A DNA stretch of 64,000 bases from assembly GCF_043290135.1 (NCBI RefSeq), contig NC_134701.1, positions 68,830,002 to 68,894,001 on the forward strand, written 5' to 3'. The translations under genes and the position numbers were made by a program. The stretch's first letter is position 1; every line of letters begins with the position of its first letter. The DNA comes from Rhipicephalus microplus (Eukaryota > Arthropoda > Arachnida > Ixodida > Ixodidae). Positions 59,877-64,000 of this stretch are shown here, in pieces. The notes beneath the pieces were generated by a model. It was given only the letters and a program-made list of their open reading frames with translations. It did no database searches and was not told the DNA's origin.

Positions 59877-59899
59877 CTATCTATCTATCTATCTATCTA
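59817..59899. repeat. (TCTA)n microsatellite, right of the LINE
   Basis: About 20 TCTA units with one TCTTCTA interruption, directly after the LINE's CATCATCATC end. It is the same motif and phase type as 53824-53965. Confidence 0.95.
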
Positions 59900-62750
59900 G
59901 TGCCGTCCGCAAGTGAACGTACATAGGCCCTACTCTTTCGTTGGCCTTGAGGCGCAGTTTCTTGAAAATCAAGGACCTGGCAGGCTTGTTTCTTTATTTC
60001 AAGCTCGCTTAATAATAGTAGGAAGCTCATCAAAACGAAATGCAGTCAAAACATGCTTAATTTATTTTGGCGTGCTGCACCTGGTAACGTAAGTGCAAAC
60101 GAGCATTTCACGACATCTAGTTCGAGGCAAGCACTAAACTAAGTGCATACAAGAACAATCTGGTCAATCAGTGGTACAAAGCCCGCTTTATCCGGCAGGA
60201 ATGGCCCTGGAGATTTTCGCTTTGCAGTTGCACTTTTGCTTGCAATTGCGTGCTGTGCATTGAAGAGTTTATTACACATGCATGCTCGAATGATCTGCTG
60301 ATGGTTGTCTTCCTTGTGTATAAACTGCAAATGAAGATACACGAGTGTCCACTTTCTCAGTGTACAACGAAAGGCAAAACCGATCCTTCGAGATAGCTCA
60401 GGTAATGCTGGCGACCAATGGCAAAAAACAAAAAAAATCCTGTTTGTGGTCGCGATCATTTCGCGATTTACCTGTATGACGCACTTGTTCGCATTTCCTA
60501 GTTGAAGCCGGCACTTAGAGCTTTCAAAGCCCTATTGTGGGTAACGATGTGTAGTGGCGATAACTTCAGTGGTCGCAAAGTGTGTGATGTTTATCGCGGC
60601 CGGGCACCACCTGCCTACTGTTGCACGGCGCGCACCGCAGTCAGAGGGTATGCTATGCTTCATATTCAAGGATACCATGGTTCTCCAGCAAGGCTACCCA
60701 ATACAATATAGGGAGTCGTAAATTATCACTCTTACTCAAACAAACGGCTGAAGAAAACGCGAGAATTAGCATACCCAACACATTCGCAACGGCCTGTTTT
60801 TAGCACTCTCACCATTCTGCTTTGCGAAAGCTGCGGAAAATCAGTGAAACTGAAGTCATGTACATCCGTGACGATTCCCAACACAACAGTAGCGCAAACT
60901 GGGGTCTTTTTAGTAGAGCGCGAAGTTATTGCGTGTGCTCTCGTTTTCGCTGTCGTTCAGGCGAGTGAACCACCAAGCCCTTCTCGGTGGTTCGGGGACG
61001 CGCTGACCAGCGGAAAGTAATTCATAGCTCTTTTTCTGAGTGGTCAAGGCAAAAGTACATCTAATATTCAGATCATTCGTTGTTTCGTACACTCTAGGTG
61101 CCCCTGGTTGCACAGCAAACTGTGCAAAGGCGTCGGGCTTCCCACTACTCAAAACTGTGTCGACAAGTGGCGCTGCGGGTTCGCGAAACTCCCAAGTCTG
61201 ACGTCTATATATTTGCAGGCGCGCGCTGCGTTGATTTGACGCATGCGCGTTTCAGTGCGTCCGGCGTCTCACCGTTACAAAAAGATGTAGGGGCAGTGTT
61301 ATCTGGGCAACGCTTTGCGTGCCAGTTGCCGTTGAACTGCGCAGACGGACGCTGGTCATGCTGGTCGCGCCTGACTTCAAACTATAGAGTGCGCATGTTT
61401 TGCTAATTTATAGCGTCGCTGTGCTTAGCGTGCGCGCGCATCAACGCTACATGGGAGTATATTGGGCCCTCCATGATGCACTTGCGGCCGTTTCACCAGC
61501 TTCAGATATACCAAATGTTTATGTTACGTGACGTCGATGGATGACGAAATATATGACTGATGCAAACATGATAATCCTTAGGCGTGACATGTGAGAACAT
61601 AAAAACATACCACGCTCATAGCGTGATGGCGGCCGTTTTGCAAACCCCTGATATAATAAATTAGGTATCACGTTACGTGAGTAAATCATAAAGGCTAACG
61701 ACACATCCAAACAAAATAAACATGACACGGAAGTCATGTATGGCATTATTTACCTCCACCTTGTAACGTTGTGCTGATTTTAAAGTGACATATCAATCTT
61801 TTCCATTCGTGCTTTGCATATCATCAATTCCCACTGTACGTGAGATCTGCCGATTTTTTTTCCTGCACTTCGCGTCGAATTCACGTCGCCTTTTGTTTCC
61901 TAGGATTTTTCTGTGGCCACACTTTTCTGCTCGTTTGAAACACAACTGCTGAATTCATATTGCTGCCCAAAGGAATCAATGTGGCGGGGATAGACGCCTC
62001 TCAAATCACCTTCATTCCAGCATTCCGCCCATCTTTGGTACCATGCAGTACCAGCTTGTGGTTCGAGTTCTTTCTCTTTTCGTGCTGTGATTGTCTGAAA
62101 CCTAAAGAATTAACCATTTGAAGTGCTATTGTCACATTTGGCCAAAAACGAAGCCGGCTTCAATAGCTGTGCCATATCAGTTTCACATTCGTAAACCAAT
62201 TTGAAACTGATGGTTTTTGCATAATACACCTTAGATCATATTGGGGTTCGCAGTCAGAAATGAAAGTCATTAAAAAACACCAGGGCTGCGCGGAAAGCGC
62301 AGCACAGTCAAAGCGAAAGCTAGAAGAGTGGCCTCTCAAAGCCTGTTTTAAACACGTATTGTGTAACTGCTGCAGCAACACTTGCTTGATACCCAATACG
62401 GCATTAATAATAAAACTTTCTGGATAGTAGGCCGGCATTCGTTGTGATAGTTTTCGTTATTTTTCTAAGAAGTGCGGTATCTGCTATCCACTTGCAAAAA
62501 ATTTTGTGCCAATTGCTCATGCAGTGGCTCACGACGATGAGGAATTATGCGTGAAGTGGGTATGCGTCAGAGTTACCAAAAACAAGCTTCTGTAATGGGT
62601 TAGGGAATCGGACGACCCACTCGTTACGATATTTGCAACGTGCGATGGCTGATTGTGCTTTCGCTCTTTCAAAACGCTTTAAAAGTCGTATTAACGCAAA
62701 TGCTTTCACGACATCAAGCCGGACTAAGGCAAGCTTGCCACCAAGTCCCA
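59900..62750. other. No gene recognised
   Basis: Mixed-composition sequence. The block 61190-61450 is GC-rich with GCGCGCGCTGCG and GCATGCGCG words and could be a repeat or a CpG-rich regulatory segment. The minus frame 60139-60459 is open for 106 codons without a known domain. No matches to the acyl-CoA synthetase N-terminus were found. Confidence 0.5.
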
Positions 62751-62754
62751 ATCA

Positions 62755-62895
62755 CCAGCATGGCTCAGTGGTAGAATACTTGACTGGCTTCCAGCGCACC
62801 CGAGTTCGAGCCCAAATGTGCCATTTGTACAAAGTTTTTTTTTCGCAATTCGTGCGACAGTGGCTATGGACACTGGCGGCGGCGGCGGCGGTGGA
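62755..62895 (+). mobile_element. tRNA-derived SINE, glycine-tRNA-like head
   Basis: AGCATGGCTCAGTGGTAGAA has a perfect box A (TGGCTCAGTGG) and GAGTTCGAGCC is a near-consensus box B, about 35 nt apart. The body CATTTGTACAAAG, a T-run, ATTCGTGCGACAGTGG and a (GGC)n run at about 62875-62890 follow. It resembles tRNA-Gly in its 5' half but lacks a proper acceptor stem, so it is a SINE head and not a working tRNA. Confidence 0.7.
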
Positions 62896-62964
62896 TAACT
62901 ACGGCGCTGCTCAAGACTCGTTTTGTGATTCTAGTGATTTCATAACAGCTTTCTCTGTAAAAAA

Positions 62965-63640
62965 GTTCACCACCTTTACACGAGATGTGATGCAGCCGTA
63001 TTCTAGTTCTTCAACTTTCCCGGTAGCTTAAGCAAGAAAAAAAAGCGGCTCTGTTCGTTTCAGCGTTGACTATCAAGGGCTAAATAGGATTAAATGAAAG
63101 GAAGTTTATTCAATTCCTCGAAATATTGACGCTTTCGAAATACTCTCAGGGCCGAGGTTTTTCGAGCCTTGATGCACAATCAAGCTACTGGGAAATCCTC
63201 ATAACTGACCTTGACCAAAAAAAAGCGCGTTTGCGGCGCCAGACGTGCTTTAAGAACTTGGTTTAATGCCACTTTGCCTAAGCAACACTGTGGTCACATT
63301 GTAGGGCACGATCAGTAATGTTATACGTAGCCTAACATGGAAGCCCTGCTGCTGTTACTTTGATGGCATCGTTGTTTAGTTTTTCATCATACTTTACCCA
63401 ACATCTCCAAAGATTTGACGTAGTAAATACAAAATATGAACACAGATCAATACAAAAAGTGAACATTCACCAGCAAAAGATTCGAAGTTCTCCGTCACGT
63501 CGTTTGGAAAGACGGCATTCTACTACACCCGGAAAAGAATGTAGCTGTGATAGATTTCGCTCGGCCACCCAACTAAAAGATGCTGCTCAGGGCTCGCGTC
63601 GGACTTATATCGCTTTAAACGCAACTTTGCTACTATGGCG
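62965..63640 (+). pseudogene. Ty3/gypsy reverse transcriptase remnant
   Basis: Blocks in shifting frames: RDVMQPYSSSSTFP (63000 region), KKSGSVRFSVDYQGLNRIK (about 63040-63096, the RT1 motif), GRGFSSLDAQSSYWEIL near 63150-63200 (the SLDL..GYWQ motif), a region near 63345-63375 replacing the YLDD box with YFDG, and HVVWKDGILLHPEKNVAVID (63500-63560, the H-V-V-S-K-DG motif after RT7). Many frameshifts. It follows the SINE at 62755 and is in the same orientation as the protease remnant at 53010-53816. Confidence 0.8.
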
Positions 63641-63649
63641 GTTTCTCTA

Positions 63650-64000
63650 ACAAGAGTATAAGCCTGTAAAGGAACAAGAGACGAGATGGTGGCGATGATC
63701 CCCTGCCAAGGTCTCGGATAGGATTCGGGACGCAGGCGTCCAGCCATGTCCCGAAGCTACGCCATTCTGAAATTCTTCGTGGCTCACACCACACGTTCCA
63801 TTTGGCTCGCATCTTTTTCAGCACCGCCAGCTGGCCAACTCTTGCGTGGCGCTACATAGGCTCTCCCCCTAGCGCTTTGCACGATGGAAAACTTATTTAC
63901 AAAAGAAAAAGAGCGATAAATACTATATACATGAGCGGAAATGCGTAAGGTGTCTTTTGGGAAGTGCAGGTTGTCAACGTGGATTGGCCGCCGGTAAAGA
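63650..64000. other. Unassigned right end of window
   Basis: A minus-strand frame (63824-63633) reads VWCEPRRISEWRSFGTWLDA and on. I recall similar stretches near tick LTR-element ends but cannot place it. It may be LTR or 3' sequence of the Ty3/gypsy remnant. Confidence 0.35.

Noticed and set aside
62755..62840. Functional tRNA-Gly gene
   Set aside because: Box A and box B are good but the acceptor stem does not pair and a SINE-like body follows, so it was called a SINE.
51239..64000. N-terminal exon of the acyl-CoA synthetase
   Set aside because: Searched the minus strand for a phase 0 exon with the expected N-terminal motif and found none; it may be very short or outside the window.

Overview
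This window is animal nuclear DNA, almost certainly from a hard tick (Ixodidae, probably a metastriate genus). The signs are split genes with GT-AG introns, several copies of a tRNA-derived SINE that I recognise as the tick Ruka family, many LINE, BEL/Pao and Ty3/gypsy remnants, and tick-style GGAC minisatellites. There are no operons, bacterial genes or CRISPR arrays. The species call is inference from repeat content.

The one host gene I can support is on the minus strand. It is an adenylate-forming acyl-CoA synthetase / luciferin 4-monooxygenase-like enzyme in seven exons, in transcription order 51238-51037, 31501-31398, 27798-27596, 20685-20517, 15847-15566, 4674-4530 and 1936-1667. All six internal splice junctions keep phase. 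Together they give about 458 residues with the AMP-binding signature, the YGMTES motif and the SGD and hinge motifs. The N-terminal exon(s) and the last exon, which should carry the catalytic C-terminal lysine, were not found and probably lie outside the window. Everything else between 1667 and 51238 is intron.

The introns are packed with transposons, often nested. The intron at 4675-15565 holds a decayed BEL/Pao element (gag from about 5900, pol to about 13260) split by two RTE/BovB-type LINEs. One is an essentially full-length 3.8 kb copy with a perfect 9-bp target duplication (8869-12643). The other is a 5'-truncated copy (6334-7456) that itself contains a Ruka SINE. The intron at 20686-27595 holds a Ruka SINE split by a probable solo LTR, an L1-type ORF1/endonuclease fragment, tandem repeats, and a decayed peptide-repeat ORF. 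The 19.5 kb first visible intron (31502-51036) holds two minus-strand LINE 3' ends, a pair of long inverted-repeat arms about 9 kb apart (34395-34830 and 43610-44245) enclosing two RNase H-bearing LINEs, a minus-strand Ty3/gypsy gag remnant, and a CR1/L2-type LINE whose reading frame is broken only by two stop codons.

Right of the gene (51239-64000) there is a Ty3/gypsy protease remnant, then an almost intact RNase H-bearing I-type LINE (ORF1 intact, ORF2 with a single stop codon). This LINE is embedded between two runs of the same TCTA tetranucleotide repeat. A tRNA-derived SINE and a decayed Ty3/gypsy reverse transcriptase follow. The most interesting points are the four-level nest (SINE in RTE in BEL in intron), the near-intact LINE in the microsatellite, and the large inverted-repeat structure.
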